A stretch of DNA of 64,000 nt from Hyparrhenia diplandra (GCA_015847255.1 JADLZK010008248.1:744001-808000), one strand, 5' to 3'; counted from the first letter of the stretch, positions 35,875-48,505 are shown. Notes: generated by a model from the letters alone, not told the origin. A program made the numbers and translations.

Positions 35875-36590
35875 ATGAGCTACGAAGCCGCAGTGGAAGC
35901 AGCAGGAGGAGACCACTCCACGATGGCTAAGTCTTTCGTCATCATCGCAAGAGGAGTAGCGCAATCGTGGTACTACACGTTACCACCGAACACAATCCGA
36001 AGCTGGGCCGATCTACGAGCCGCCCTACGAACGAATTTCAAGGGAGTCGACTCTGAAATGATCAACAACATAGAGCTCCTGAACATTGTGCAGAAACCAA
36101 ATGAACCCCTGCAAGAACGGTGGCGAAGGTTCCTTCAAACAAAAGCCAGAACCGAAGGGGTCACCGATCATAGTGTAGTCATGGCAGCAGTCTCTTGTAT
36201 CCGCCCGGGGCCCCTGCCACTCCAAGATCGAGCGAAGACAGCCAAAGACCCTCGCAGAATTACACGAAATAATGGAGAAGTATTGCGGGGCCGACAACAG
36301 CCACAAAAGCGAAACTCGAAGCCTTCCGCCTCCACAAACCCGATTATCAAACACAACGCCCGCCCGCAGGGGATCTTTACCCAAGGCGGGGATCCAAAAA
36401 GAGTCAGCGCCATCGCAACCACCCCTCCGCCCGAACAAAAAGTTCACCAACAACCTCCAAAACAGAGCTACCCGGCGAGAACCCCAAAACCAAACCCGGA
36501 CACCAACCCCAGGCCTCCGCAGAAACAGCCCTACTGACACTACTGTGGAGAGGGAAAGGGCCACTACACCAAACAATGCCATACTTCGCC
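35875..36590 (+). pseudogene. Retrotransposon Gag, Ty3/gypsy type
   Basis: An open stretch starting near 35875 contains the retrotransposon-gag core (AQSWYYTLPP, SWADLRAAL, LLNIVQKPNEPLQ, about residues 25-100), then a basic, Pro/Gln-rich tail. After a stop near 36536 a zinc-knuckle-like CGEGKGHYTKQC follows (first Cys replaced). It forms the particle core protein in intact relatives; here it is disrupted. The long GC-rich frames upstream (34764-35753) belong to the LTR and leader. Confidence 0.7.
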
Positions 36591-37879
36591 AAGGGGAAGG
36601 AAGCAATGGACAGAGAGCTAGCCTTGCAAACCTCCCAAAGACAAGTCAACCACACGAGAAAATCCACAACCGCCCACTCCAACCATTACAGCTACACCCC
36701 CTTCGACTACGGAGCCCCGGCTCACCCAGGCTTCCACTACCCGGCATTCCACAACAACCCGTACAGCCAACACCAGCCACGTTACTACAAACAAGAATAC
36801 ACAATTTCCCACCCCGGAGCCACCGCAATCAAACTACCACACACCGGGCCCTACCACCACCGCCCCGCTACCCACACCAACACCAACTTCACACCCACCA
36901 ATCAAAGCGGGAAATCCGGACAATAATCGGCAAACCCGCCCCGTCGTATGGAGTCATCCTCGCTATCACAGCGAGCTCCAATGAGGACCACGGCAACAAA
37001 CGCCAGAGAAAGGAGCATTATCGAAGGGTCCATCACGTGGGCACGGAGGGGGCCCCATAGGAACACCCGGTGGTCACACATCCCAATCACCTTCGATGCG
37101 GGCGATATGAAACTAAGAGACTATCCCACACACGGGACGCAATGGTCATCGACACCAACGTCCGAGGGGACGGATCGCGAGAATATTAGTAGACACGCGG
37201 GCGGCTCCGCGACATTCTATTCGCCTCAACCTTCGACAAGATGGGACTCGACAGAGCTTCTTTGCAACCAGCCGGCAACCCCTCTATTCGGCCGGAGGGC
37301 AGCAAGTGGGAACCATCGGCAAAATAACATTGCCCGTCTCCTTCGGAAAAGACCCGATTCACCGCACGAGAGAACATTACCTTCGATGTGGTTGACATGT
37401 ATTACGGCTACAACGCAATCTTCGGCCGTGGAGTTATGAATGCGTTCGATGCCGTTCTCCACCCAAGCTACCTCGTATGAAAATGCCCTCGGCCTGAGAA
37501 TAATTGCCGTCTTTGGGGATCGAGAACGCAGCAAGAAACGCGGAGGAGGCGTAAGCGCCGGGACAGGCGCAACGCCCACAATCTCGAGCCGCAGGTAGAA
37601 AGACCGGAGGCCCAACCAGAGATGACTCGGAGCACCCTCCGCGAGCTCAGCCCGGAAGAAACTAAGAAGGTCAGGCTCTTCAACCACAACCCATCCAAAG
37701 AAGTGACTATATCCGCCCTGTTAGACCCAGCCTGCGAGGACGGAGGCGATACAATGCCTCTGCGAGAACTCCGATGTCTTTGCCTGGACCGCAGAGGACC
37801 TACAAGGGGTCAGCCGCGACCTCATCGAGCATCACCTCCATGTAAAGCCGAAGGCCACCCGTTAAAGCGAAGCTCCGAA

Positions 37880-39450
37880 AAATGTCGGGACGAAAGGAGA
37901 GAGGCCGCGAGGCGGAGGTAAACCGGCTCTTAGATGCGGAGGTCATCCGACCGGTGAAATACCCTACATGGTTATCCAATGTCGTCATGGTCAAGAAAGC
38001 AAGCCTCAGCAAAGGATTTTTGCGGAGCCTACGGATGGAGAATGTGTGTAGATTTCACCGACCCTCAACAAAGCATGCCCAAGGGACGACTTCCCGCTCC
38101 CTAGAATCGCCTCTCTCGTCCGACGCATCGGCGGGGGGTGTGAGAGATTGTCGCTCCTCGACTGCTTCTCCGGATACCACCAGATATGGATGAGCAAACA
38201 GGACGAGGAGAAGACGAAGTTTCATAACCCCCTTCGAACATATTGCTTCGAGGAGAATGGCCGAGGGCCTAAATGCTAGGTCATCCTTCGCACGAATGAC
38301 GGCGTAGGTGTTCGAGAGGCACTTGGCGCCATCTCAGCTTATGTCGACGACCTGGTCGTCCAAAGCAAGCTAAAAGAGGACCACATCACGGACCTCCGGT
38401 GAACCTTCGCAAAAGGCTGGCTTGCCCGACCTAAAAGCTCAACCCGCCAAGTGCGTATTCGAGTCGGCAGGGGGGAAAGTTACTCGGGTTGTGCGGTGTC
38501 GATAAAGGGAATCGAAGCTAACCCCTCAAAGATCCAATCCATCATCGCAATGGAGCCCCGAAGAATAGAAAGCTCTCAAGCCGACTCGCAGCCGGCTCGC
38601 AGCTCGGGCGAAAGGTTCATTTCGAGGTCGGCGGAGCGCTGGCTGCAATTCTTCCAAAACCCTAAAGTGCACCGAGATATTCAACTGGGGACCTCCACAG
38701 CAAGAAGCATTTGAAGATCTCAAACATTACCTATCACACCTCACCACTCTTGCAACACCGGAGCCTGGCGAAGGTCTACTACTATACGTCGCAGCGTCTC
38801 CGCCGACGAGGTAAGTGCAGTACTAATCAAGGAGGTAGACGAGGGCCACCAATCCAAACAAGTCCCGGTCTACTACGTCTCGAAAAACACTCGAAGGCCC
38901 AAAGAAAAACTACTCGAACTGGAGAAGGTAGCCTACGCCGCGGTCATGGCAGCAAGAAAACTTAAGCATTATTTCCAAGCGCATGAGATCACAAGTACCT
39001 TCGAAGTTTCCCCCTCGACAATATATTCGAGAATCAGAGTCCGTGGGCGGAATAGCAAAATGGGCCACCGAAATCGGAGACCACATAATCAAGTTTGTCG
39101 GAAGAACAGCCATCAAATCACAAGCTCTTGCAGACCGTGTCGCCGACCGGGACCCCGGCGTGTTCAACCAAGCGGCAAACTTAGACCCAATATGGACAGC
39201 CTACACCCGACGGAAGCTGGGAGCCCGCGGAGCGAGCATCGCTAGCCTATCCTCATATCGCCCTCGAGTCAAAATACGGTAAGCGGCAAGGCTAGAGTTC
39301 CGGTGCACCAACAAACCGCGGTGAGAATCACGAGGCGGTGCTCTTGGCGTTAAACAAGCTCCGGCGGTGTTAGCGCGGAGGGCCATCATCAAGACAGACT
39401 CGGAGGTGGTATCAAGGCAGGCAGAGAAAGACAACAGAGCCAGGCAGCCG
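37880..39450 (+). pseudogene. Reverse transcriptase and two RNase H regions, broken
   Basis: RT is recognised from AEVIRPVKYPTWLSNVVMV (about 37936-37990), a PLPRI-like and a LLDCFSGYHQ-like stretch in other frames, and the polymerase active site YVDDLVVQS at about 38338-38364. A first RNase H follows (about 38690-38990, with KLKHYFQAHEI) and a second, archaeal-type RNase H at about 39180-39450 (IIKTDSEVVS). Frames change many times. No integrase core was found after it. Confidence 0.65.
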
Positions 39451-39497
39451 GAGCTGCAAATGTTAGCCGAGTTGGGGGCGGGGGGACATGATATGGG

Positions 39498-40859
39498 CAT
39501 GGTACCGAGGGGTGATCTTGGATATTTGTGTGCCATATATTTGTGACCCCTGTTGGCAGCAACAAGGTGGCCGCCGATGTTACGAGGTCGAGAGGATACG
39601 ACGAGATGGGGAATGGAGGAGGAACGTGTGCTCTCCCCGAGTTTCTATTATTTGTATTACAATAGTCCTGAGTTCGGTTTAGAACATAGAATGTATCGGG
39701 CCTACACATGTAATCGACATATTACAGCACATAATAAAATTATGCCTTGCTATGGAGGAGACGTAAAGCCTCCAAAGAACTCCTTCGTAACTTCTTTGTA
39801 CTTGGGTGTCCGAGATATAGGAGTACTAGAAGGATTCCAGCGTTGCGTTGAGGGTATGAAGGTGGAATATAAATAGGTTAGGTTGTTAATCACTAAGAAT
39901 TTAAGGTTATGATATATAGAAGATAATCTAAAGTTATTTTGGATAATATATATTTAGAGACCAATGGAGAAAACATATGAATGAGACATTCCTAATGATA
40001 TATAAAGTCAATCAACAATTTAGTTTGTGAATGATGGGACCAAATCTATCCTAATGGGAATATGTATAATCTAGAGCTTCTGGCGTTGCTGCGAGGCACG
40101 AAGGAGAAATCTATGAGTTAAAATATTAATATCACCCTCATATTTTTTTTTTTTTTTTTTTTTTCATTCTCCTATTTTTTATTTTTTACTTTGCTCTATA
40201 GCCTATTGCAAAATTGAACTGTATAATTCTATCGTCACATGGATTTTTTAAATTATACAAATTGACACCGACCGCTACTATAATGTTGCTATCTTGTCTT
40301 ACAAAAAAATGTTCCTACTAAATGAACTGTTACTAAACTACGAGTTGTTTATATCCCTCTATTCCCGAACAATATTTTTTTGTGATACGTGCCTCTGTGG
40401 ATTGTGTAGTCCTCATAGACTGCCTATTACAAGATTGAACTGTATAAATACTAGCGGAATTCAGCGTGTTCTTGGGGTAGGAAAGGGTATTGTTAAATAA
40501 TTGAATTGTTGTACCGTGTAATTTCAAAAAAAAAAAAAAAATTGTAATCGCTAAGAAATCTGATCACAATTAGGTATTGAGCGTAATTACTTTTGTGCAG
40601 GTTAGAAACAGAGTTACTAACGAAGAACTTAAATGTATGAAAAGTAGTATATACTCATTGACATAAAGATTATTTAATCTTATGTTTAAACTCCAAGATG
40701 AACCAATATCGAATAAAAATATTTAGATATGTTGGACCGGTGACAACTTACGGTAATGTAATAAAATATATATAATAATTTATTTGAGGAAATCCTTGGT
40801 ACATGATTTAATACCTTGAACTTCGTCCTTAGCGCGTCATATCCCTACACATTGGCATG
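39498..40859. other. Spacer in gene D's intron, unassigned
   Basis: 39498-39900 has LTR-like character but no recognisable ends. 40095-40200 is a partial copy of the outer arm of the fold-back element that starts at 40860 (GAAGGAGAAATCTATGAGTT then ATATCACCCTC and a T-rich tract). Poly-T at 40142-40164 and poly-A at 40527-40541. No gene seen. Confidence 0.4.
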
Positions 40860-41862
40860 GGTATGAAGGAGAAATCTATGAGTTAGAATATTGCTATCAC
40901 CCTCCTATTCTTTTTCTTTCCTTTTTAGCCCTTGTAATCATTCTCTTTTTTTTTTTTTACTTAACTCTATACCAACTCCCATCAGTGGGGCCCACCTATA
41001 ATTTTATCGAAATATATCCATATGAGATCTTATTTTGAAGAAGGATTTATTAAAAGAAATTCAATAGTGTAACCGAATTTAATTTGGTTTTTTTTGTTTG
41101 TGAGTTATAACATTTTTTTAGTTAGTTCAAACAAAGTGGGGGCCTGCCCTTTGGATATCATGGTCCGTGGGGGGTCTTTGAGGTGGCATGCTTGCATCTC
41201 GAGAGAACTCCCTAGTGGGGGTTCTCTACATAGGTGTGGTAGATATGTAACCTATATAGGAGTATATGTGACCTATCAAGGGTGTCTAAAATGTAGGAGT
41301 ATATGCGACAGCTCCATTTGTATGAATTAACTAAAAAATATTATAACTTACAAACTAAAAATAAAATTAAATTTCGATTACACCATTAAATTTCTTTTTA
41401 ATAAATACTTCAAAACAAGATCTCATATGAATATATTTCAATAAAATTATAGATGGGTCTCACTTGTTGTAGTTGGTATAGAATACACTAAGGAGTTCTC
41501 TCGACATGTAAGCATGCTACATCAGCAGCCCCACTAAGACCATAACATCGAGCGGCGGGCCTCACTATTAAACTAACTAAAATTATTATAACTTATAAAC
41601 TAAAAAACTAATTAAATTTCGATTACACCATTGAATTTCTTTTAATAAATACTTCAAAACAATATGTTATACAAATATATTTCAATAAAATTATAGGTAG
41701 GTCCCACTGATTGTAGTTGGTATATAGAGTAGAGTAAAAAATAAAAAAAAGAGAATGAAAAAAAAAGGAAAAGAAGAAAAAGAATAGGAGGGTGATAGTA
41801 ATATTCTAACTCATAGATTTCTCCTTCATACCCGCAAGCAAAGAACGAGGGGAATCCATCTA
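40860..41862. mobile_element. Fold-back element with long inverted arms
   Basis: The left arm (40860 to about 41220) starts TATGAAGGAGAAATCTATGAG and is the reverse complement of the right arm (about 41490-41862), including the T-rich/A-rich tracts, the AGTGGGGCCCACC-like word and CTCGAGAGAACTCC. Inside, 41330-41480 and 41575-41725 are direct copies of each other, so one arm section is duplicated. No coding content. The RNA would fold into a hairpin several hundred bases long. It resembles a fold-back or MULE-type non-autonomous element; the target duplication was not resolved. Confidence 0.7.
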
Positions 41863-42644
41863 GTTCCAAATATATGAGAACCTTACGAGTTATTCCTTTT
41901 TTACAAGAAATGAGGATGAAAGTATAAGACTCCTATGTATATCTGGCAACGTTCCTCATGAAGTAGTGCTGTAAGTAAATTTTGACAAAGTATTACACTG
42001 TTGGTAGCCTCTAATTTGTAATATCAGGATTAAGATAAGATAAGATGGTTATTATTGCTAAATAACAAAACTATTCTAACAAACATATTGCAATATGTTT
42101 TGCTTATATTTTTTGGTTGTTTCTAGAATTTATCTAATCGTCTCATGTGTAGGTTAAGATGTTGGTAGTAAAATACATTCTACCTTTTTTTTTTCCAAAT
42201 ATTTATTAAGTGTAAGACAAGCTAAGTAGTTCAAGTTTAACCAATTACCTTGTTTTTCTTTTTTTTTTTTTTTTTGGGGGTTGTGCTAGTAATATTAAGA
42301 GGCATAGTAAGAAATGAAAATGAGGTTTCCCTAAAGAAATTATTGGTTGAACTAAAAAATCAACCATCTATACATCTGTAAACATTGTATATTTGCAAAT
42401 GGGGAGTAATATTAAACCTAAATAATTTTTTGGTTAAATTAAACCTCAAGGCTTAACATTTGTAATATTACTTCAACATTTTGTTCACGTGTTTTTATGA
42501 ATTTGTCCAAAGAATGGGTGGATCTCAAAATTTGGTCCCATCTACTCACGGACTTTAATTTGGCATGAATAGCGATATTATACAAAATTAATAATCAAGT
42601 ATAGTTGTGAAACCTAACACTAGTATGTACTTTTGTTGATGTAG
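41863..42644. other. Last part of gene D's intron
   Basis: This is the ancestral intron end, alignable with about 15555-16248 of gene B (GTAATATCAGGATTAAGATAAG, TGGCATGAATAGCGATATTATAC and others). It ends in TTGATGTAG at 42636-42644. T tracts at 42187 and 42256. Nothing else seen. Confidence 0.6.
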
Positions 42645-45443
42645 TCTGCAGAAGCGTATAGCCAAAAAGATACAATGTTCGTTATGCATGATCTGGTGCA
42701 TGAATTGGCAATTTTACTCCTTGGCAACAAAATTCTGTACAAGAGCAAACAAGAAAATACTATGGGGAAAAGTGAGGATTACCAACAGTATGCAGTGTTC
42801 GAGGATTGCAACATGCCACGGTGGTTTACAAGTGTAGCTGAGTCAATAGCACTGCGTTTTCTTAACTGTCGCGCCACCCAACTACACAGTTCTGCATTTG
42901 CACTAGCCACATCCTTGAGAGTACTGGATTTCAGCGAGTGCGACATACCCAAATTGCCATATTCCATTGGTCAACTGAAGCGGTTGAGATATCTTAGTGC
43001 TCCAGGGCTGCGAGATTGGGAGTCCCTGGAATGTATCACAAAGCTCTCGCGTCTAATTTTCCTCAATCTTCATGTATTTTACCCGAACTTCAGAAGCAAA
43101 CTAAACTTTATTGGAGAAATGAAAGATTTGATGCATCTTGATTGGTCAGGCTGGTCTTGTGTTGGGCGATTACCAGACTCAGTCTTGAGTCTAGAAAAAC
43201 TGGTGCATTTGGATTTCTCCGGCAACTCTCTGACATTAGGTAAATCACAACCATTGGGGACCCTGAGCCGCTTGGAGCATTTGAGTTTATCAGGGTGCAC
43301 GATCCGCGGAGACCTGGCCAATGCACTGTGTGGCCTTACAAAACTGCATTATTTGGATCTTTCTGGCCTCTATTGTGCAAGTTCAGGAAACCTCTCCAGA
43401 GGGCTACAACAAGTCTTGGACACGTTCATTAAACTTAGGTACTTGGATGTACGTGGAGTCCTAAATAAGAGTCGTCCTAAACAACAATTCTTCAAAGCTG
43501 ATACTGAGACTTTTGTTGGGGCCATCACCTGTGTTTCCAGTCTAGAATATCTTAACCTTGGTGGGAATTCTGAGCTGTATAATATACCCGAATCTGTTGG
43601 GAACCTCAGCAAGTTACGCACACTAGATCTCTCAGATTGCCGTAACCTGGAGAGGCTGCCAGCTGCCATATCTGGACTTCACAACATCAAAACTGTACAT
43701 GTAGAAGGTAGTGACAGATTGGATAAGTCCACTCTAGCTCTGTTAAAGGATGTTGCAACGGTGATACCATATTTTATGGTACATGCTGGTGATAATGACT
43801 CTAACAGCAACCTATGTCAGCTTGAAAATAAAAATCCCACTAAACTAGAGATAAGCGGGCTTGAGAATGTGAAGTCCGCAAGCGAGGCGCAAAGAATACA
43901 TCTGGTGGAAAAGAAGAAGATTAAGGAGCTAGGACTAGTGTGGACTCGAGATGCAAATAGATTTGTTAAGGATGACAAAGACGTCTTGGAACAACTAGTG
44001 CCACCATGTACTGTAAAGCGAATGAGACTGCAAGGTTATAATAGTGCTAGCTTTCCATCCTGGATGAGGATGATTGACATGTTACCCAATCTTCCTCAGC
44101 TTGTACATGTTACCCTGGAGGACATGCCTACTTGCAGCAGCCTACCACCACTTGGTCATTTACCAAACCTCAAAGAGCTACGGATCGGACGAATGGACAG
44201 CATCAGGAAGATTGGCCAGGACCTATGCGGGAATGGGGGCTTAGAGAAAACAGTGTTTCCTCGACTTCAGAGGGTTGAACTGTACAGAATGGAATGCCTC
44301 GAGGAGTGGAACACGTTAAACTCAAATCTCAGTGCCGGTGACGTGGATAGTTTGAATGGGGTCCGTTTACTACATTTGGTTATAGAAGACTGCCCCAGGC
44401 TGAGATTCAAATCCTTGTCAACTCTGGCTCTGAGTAGGAACATGACCATAAAACGCAGCGGCCTATTCATTCCATCATCATGGAAGTGCAATAGCCATCT
44501 CCGTCATCACGTGCTTTATATAGCAGATTGTGACATGCCTCTGCATCAGTGGAGCTTGCTTGGCCACCTCCCTCTCCTAAGAGAATTGAGTATCAAGAAC
44601 TGCAGTGATCTCACATGCAGCTCAACAGATTTGCTTAGCTGTCCTCTCCCTCAAGGCTCTATATGTCCAAGATTGCAAAAGCATTGCTGCACTGCCAGAG
44701 AGGCTAGGAGATCTCACCTCTCTCGAAAAACTTGAGATAAGTAATTGTGCAGGCATCAAGGCTCTGCCAGAGAGCATACAACAACTCACCCAACTTCAAC
44801 ACCTAAAAATTAATGGGTGCCCACAACTAGTCCACTTTAGATGTCCCCCCTCCCTCGAGACTCTATCTCTCAGCGATTGCAAAAGCATGGCTCAAGTACC
44901 ACAGTGGCTGGGAGACCTCTCCTATCTCAAGAAACTTGAGATAAGTGATTGCGAAGGTCTCAAGGCTTTGCCAGAGAGCATACAACAACTCACGTGCCTC
45001 CAACACCTACAAATTTTTGGCTGCCCTCAGCTAGTTCAACTGCCACAGAGGCTGGGAGACCTCTCCTCTCTCAAGAATCTTGAGATAAATGACTGCGAAG
45101 GTGTCAAGGCTCTTCCAGAGAGCATACAACAACTCACCTGCCTTCAAGACCTAGCAATTATTAACTGCCCTCAACTAGTTCAGCTTCGTTGTCCGCCCTC
45201 CCTCAAGACTCTTTCTGTCAACTGTTGCAAAAGCATTGTTGAACTGCCACAAAGGCTGGGAGACATCACCTCTCTAAGGGATCTTTACATAAGAAACTGT
45301 GAAGGTGTCAAGGCTCTGCCAGAGAGCATACAACAACTCACCTGCCTCCAACGCCTTTACGATTGATGACTGCCCCAAGCTAGCTAGCTCGATGGTGCAA
45401 ACCACAGGAGAATAAGATGAAGCTCGCTCACATCAAAGAGATC
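42645..45443 (+). pseudogene. Gene D, MHD and LRR exon with expanded C-terminal repeats
   Basis: Starts at the same acceptor and phase as in gene B; MHDLVHELA at 42684-42710. A 670-residue open LRR follows to about 44640, where a 2-base loss (CTGTCCTCTCCCTC against CTGTCTTCCCTCCCTC in B) shifts the frame. The reading continues openly in the new frame to about 45355 and is shifted again near 45350, before a family-type end (ENKMKLAHIKEI) and a GTACGT donor at 45444. The tail holds four LPxxLGDLxSL...KALPESIQQLT modules spaced 204, 144 and 204 bases, that is, a 348-base unit in two tandem copies. B has one module and E two. Confidence 0.8.
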
Positions 45444-48133
45444 GTACGTGCTCTCCCAATGTTCCAATTATAATATTGTTCTCTATATGAATGTTGAACA
45501 CTCCTTTTATCATCTTATTAGTAGTAATTCCCGTCTATTCTACATTACATATCTTAGATGTGTTCTCTCTTGCAACAAAGTATATACTGAAGAATGTCTT
45601 TTACTTCTTTTTCATCAGTTTAAAAAGGTTGTCCTGCTTCATTTACTAGTAACAAATTAAATGATATGATAGAATGATGGAATAATTTACAAGATAAAAC
45701 GTTTGGCCCTTTTCATTGATATATGGACAATTTTTTTTTCTAGTTTATGAATGTTAACCTACCAATCAGTTTCAACACAACAGGAAGAAGATAGGAAGCT
45801 AGCGTTAACATTGATTGTAAAGTGATTAATCTATTATGCAACACCAAGATGGCCTTGTTGCATATCTGCTTATTTTCTTTCAATGACTGGATTTTCAGAG
45901 AATAGATTGTGCGTTGTTATAAGTGTGATCAGCATGGAGGAGTCAGTAAAGTCGAGACAGAATTGGAGCCAGGTATGGTGCAAAACAGTTTCTCAAATAA
46001 ACAAAATCAAAATCAACTTACGTATTTTATACTTTACTACTACACGTTACAGGTTGCAATAGCCGTTTTAAATATTTCTTTTGTTCCACTAATTTTTACG
46101 CAGCACGACATGTGTGCTGTAAGTGAGAAAGTATAACTACACCATTCATTTTAAATTATAAGCCATTTTGGCTTGTCAAGATATAGAGCTCTTACTACGG
46201 ATGTAGACACATCACATATCTAGGTTCTTAGCAAAAATCTATATATGTTACTAGAAATTTGGAGGCCTCCTCTGCCTCCTTAGTCTTGACTCTTGACCAA
46301 TCACTGCATCATCCTGCGGTGGCTCCATAAAAGCTTCTTATTCTCTTGGCCAATCGCTGCAGCACGCCTCCTGCGATCCGGGCACCGTCGACCCCGCCGC
46401 GCATCAACTAGGTAGGGTGAGAGCCGGCGAGGGCAGGGCCAGCGGCTGCGCCATCTGTGGCCGCAGTAGCGGGGAAGGGGAGGCGGCAAGAGGAAGGCGG
46501 CGCTGCTTGTATCAAACTTCCGGCACCCTCGCGGCGGCCATCGACCACTCGACAAGGTAACCCTCCTTTCTTCGTCTCACTGCTTTCATCATTGAAACGA
46601 GGAATGAAATGGTGAGATCCAGGCCTGGTAATCGTGCTTTCAACATCATTCGCCTTCATCTTGGCACTATTGACTTCATGGATCTGCTATTTTGGGTGGA
46701 GGAAATTCTATATTCACAAGTGCCTAATTGACGTAGAGCACTAGTACCCTTGTACCCTGGTTTTGTGAGATTGATCTAAGTAGTAGACTAGTTGTCTGTT
46801 CTGTGTTCTTGCCGTACTGTCTTGTGTTAGCCGATTGAATTAATCTCCACCATATCTGTTCAATTAAATACAGTTGATTTCATGAAGGAAACTAGCTGCT
46901 AGATATCTGTTGTTCTGTCCCTGCTGAGGATCAGACAATAGGATATTATAAATTGAGGCTTTCAAATGTGAATTGCTCTTTTCTTCGCGTACTTTTTTTA
47001 ATGAAATAATTTAGCGGTTGCTCTGCTCCTGAATTTTTGGTCTGATTAGTATTTTAGCATGCTCGAATTTAAAGTTGAGATTGGTTCTTGAGCGACTTTC
47101 TCTGATTCATCTCTTAATTATGATTGTGTTCATTTGGTGTACTTTTCTTCTTTGTCGATTTCATTAGTAGGTCCACTGATTTGTCTTGTGTGTATTCTCC
47201 ATTTCAGAGAAGCCCAGGGCATCAAGGCAGCAACAGAGCGCTGAGCAAGTCACATTGACTTATGTCGTCGTTTGTTATTCTCTAGTTTCCTTTATGCTCT
47301 TTTTTTTTTTTTTTTAACTTGCAATTCCGTACCTCTTAGCATCGATGAAGAACTTGATTGTTCCATTGGGTTCATTATATTAGCCTATTGTATATATGTG
47401 TGTTACTAATTTGAGTGTTGCATTAGTGATGAATGTGGTATTTCAGCAATTGTAATTACTTAAATAAATGAAATAAGCATGTGTCTAATACGTGGACCAT
47501 GTGTGTGATTGTGTTCTCACCTGTAAGAGAGATCATTCAAGCTTATTGTATTGTGCTTAAATTGATTGACATTCTAACTTAGGTAAGCTCAAACTTGCAT
47601 AATTACACCTATTAAATTAGAACTGATGATTATTAGGTTTGAGTACTCATTTGTAACAGAGTTAAGTCCTAGACTAACATATTGTGACTGATATGTAAGA
47701 GAACTTGAGTCATGGATTCCCGTCAGGTTTCTTAGAATATAAGGTCATACGACCATAGTGGAAGCATCCATTTATATCGCCATAACGACACAAAAAAAAA
47801 AAAAAAAATCTATAAAACAGTTTTTAAGGGCTGAGAGGAGATACATGTGACAACATTTATGTAATTGCATAAATTTTTGGTTGTTGTCACAGGAACTAGA
47901 TATTATATTACTGGCTCCTAATGCAAACGTAATGCCTGCCTTATTTGGTGGGGCTGTGGGGGAGAGAGAGGACTCTGCGCAGTGACTATAATATCCTTCA
48001 ATGAATAAAATTAATTAAAATGGCTAATTTGGGGAGGCGATGGGAGGCAATAGGAAGTGACTCCAAGCATTGTAAAAAGAGCTTGTGTTTATTAACTAGC
48101 ATATGAAAATCCTACTAATGTTGTGTTTTGTAG
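45444..48133. other. Spacer downstream of gene D, possible non-coding exons
   Basis: At about 45896-45984 a TTTTCAG acceptor, short frame and GTATGG donor match the candidate last exon behind B and E. 46262-46340 (GGAGGCCTC ... ACCAATCACTGCA) matches 60315-60360 behind E. 46330-46556 is GC-rich and ends in GACAAG with a GTAACC donor; an acceptor TTTCAG at about 47203-47208 with GAAGCCCAGGGC after it could be its partner, suggesting an uncharacterised transcript. A poly-T lies at 47301-47316 and poly-A at 47791-47806. No protein is recognised. Confidence 0.35.
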
Positions 48134-48505
48134 GTTTGAAAAAGTAAAGTCTGCAGTAGATGCCCAGAGAACAAAGCTACTAGACGAAGAGGTGTGGAAA
48201 ACGAGATATAAAATGGTTAGACTACTGCAATAATCTCACATTCAGCTCAATAGATTTATTTTGATGTCTCCCCTCCCTCGAGAAGCTTTATGTGAAACTG
48301 TGCTAAAGCATTGCTGCCGTTGCAAACAGACTGGGAGACCTTGGCTCTCTCTAGAAATTTTTTAAGATATGTAATTGTCAAGGTATCAAGGCTTTGCCAG
48401 AGAGCATACAAATAATTTAATCACTGCCCCCGAGCTAGTTGAGTGGTGCAAATGAGAGGAGAAGATGAAACTCGCTGACATCAAACAAATAGCACGTACT
48501 CTGCC
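48134..48505 (+). pseudogene. F: LRR relic of a lost copy
   Basis: After GTTTTGTAG there is a scrap equivalent to the VKSAxEAQRIKL part of the LRR exon (48140-48190). It is followed immediately by the C-terminal part (AALPxxLGDL, KALPESIQ, VEWCK, KLADIKQI; 48200-48500). The whole central LRR (about 700 bases) is deleted and stops are frequent. It shows that another NLR copy stood between D and E. Confidence 0.75.

Larger units (their letters stand above)
34199..39497 (+). mobile_element. Tat-like Ty3/gypsy retrotransposon, internally deleted
   Basis: 5' LTR 34199-34981 (TGTTAGC ... CCCCACA), then a primer-binding-like TTGGCACCGTCCGTGGG at 34983. Gag, protease/RT and two RNase H regions follow in broken frames. 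The first 37 or so bases of the LTR recur at 39461-39497, directly fused to the second RNase H; integrase and the rest of the 3' LTR are absent. The extra RNase H after the normal one is the mark of the Tat lineage. It lies within gene D's intron, same orientation. Confidence 0.75.
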
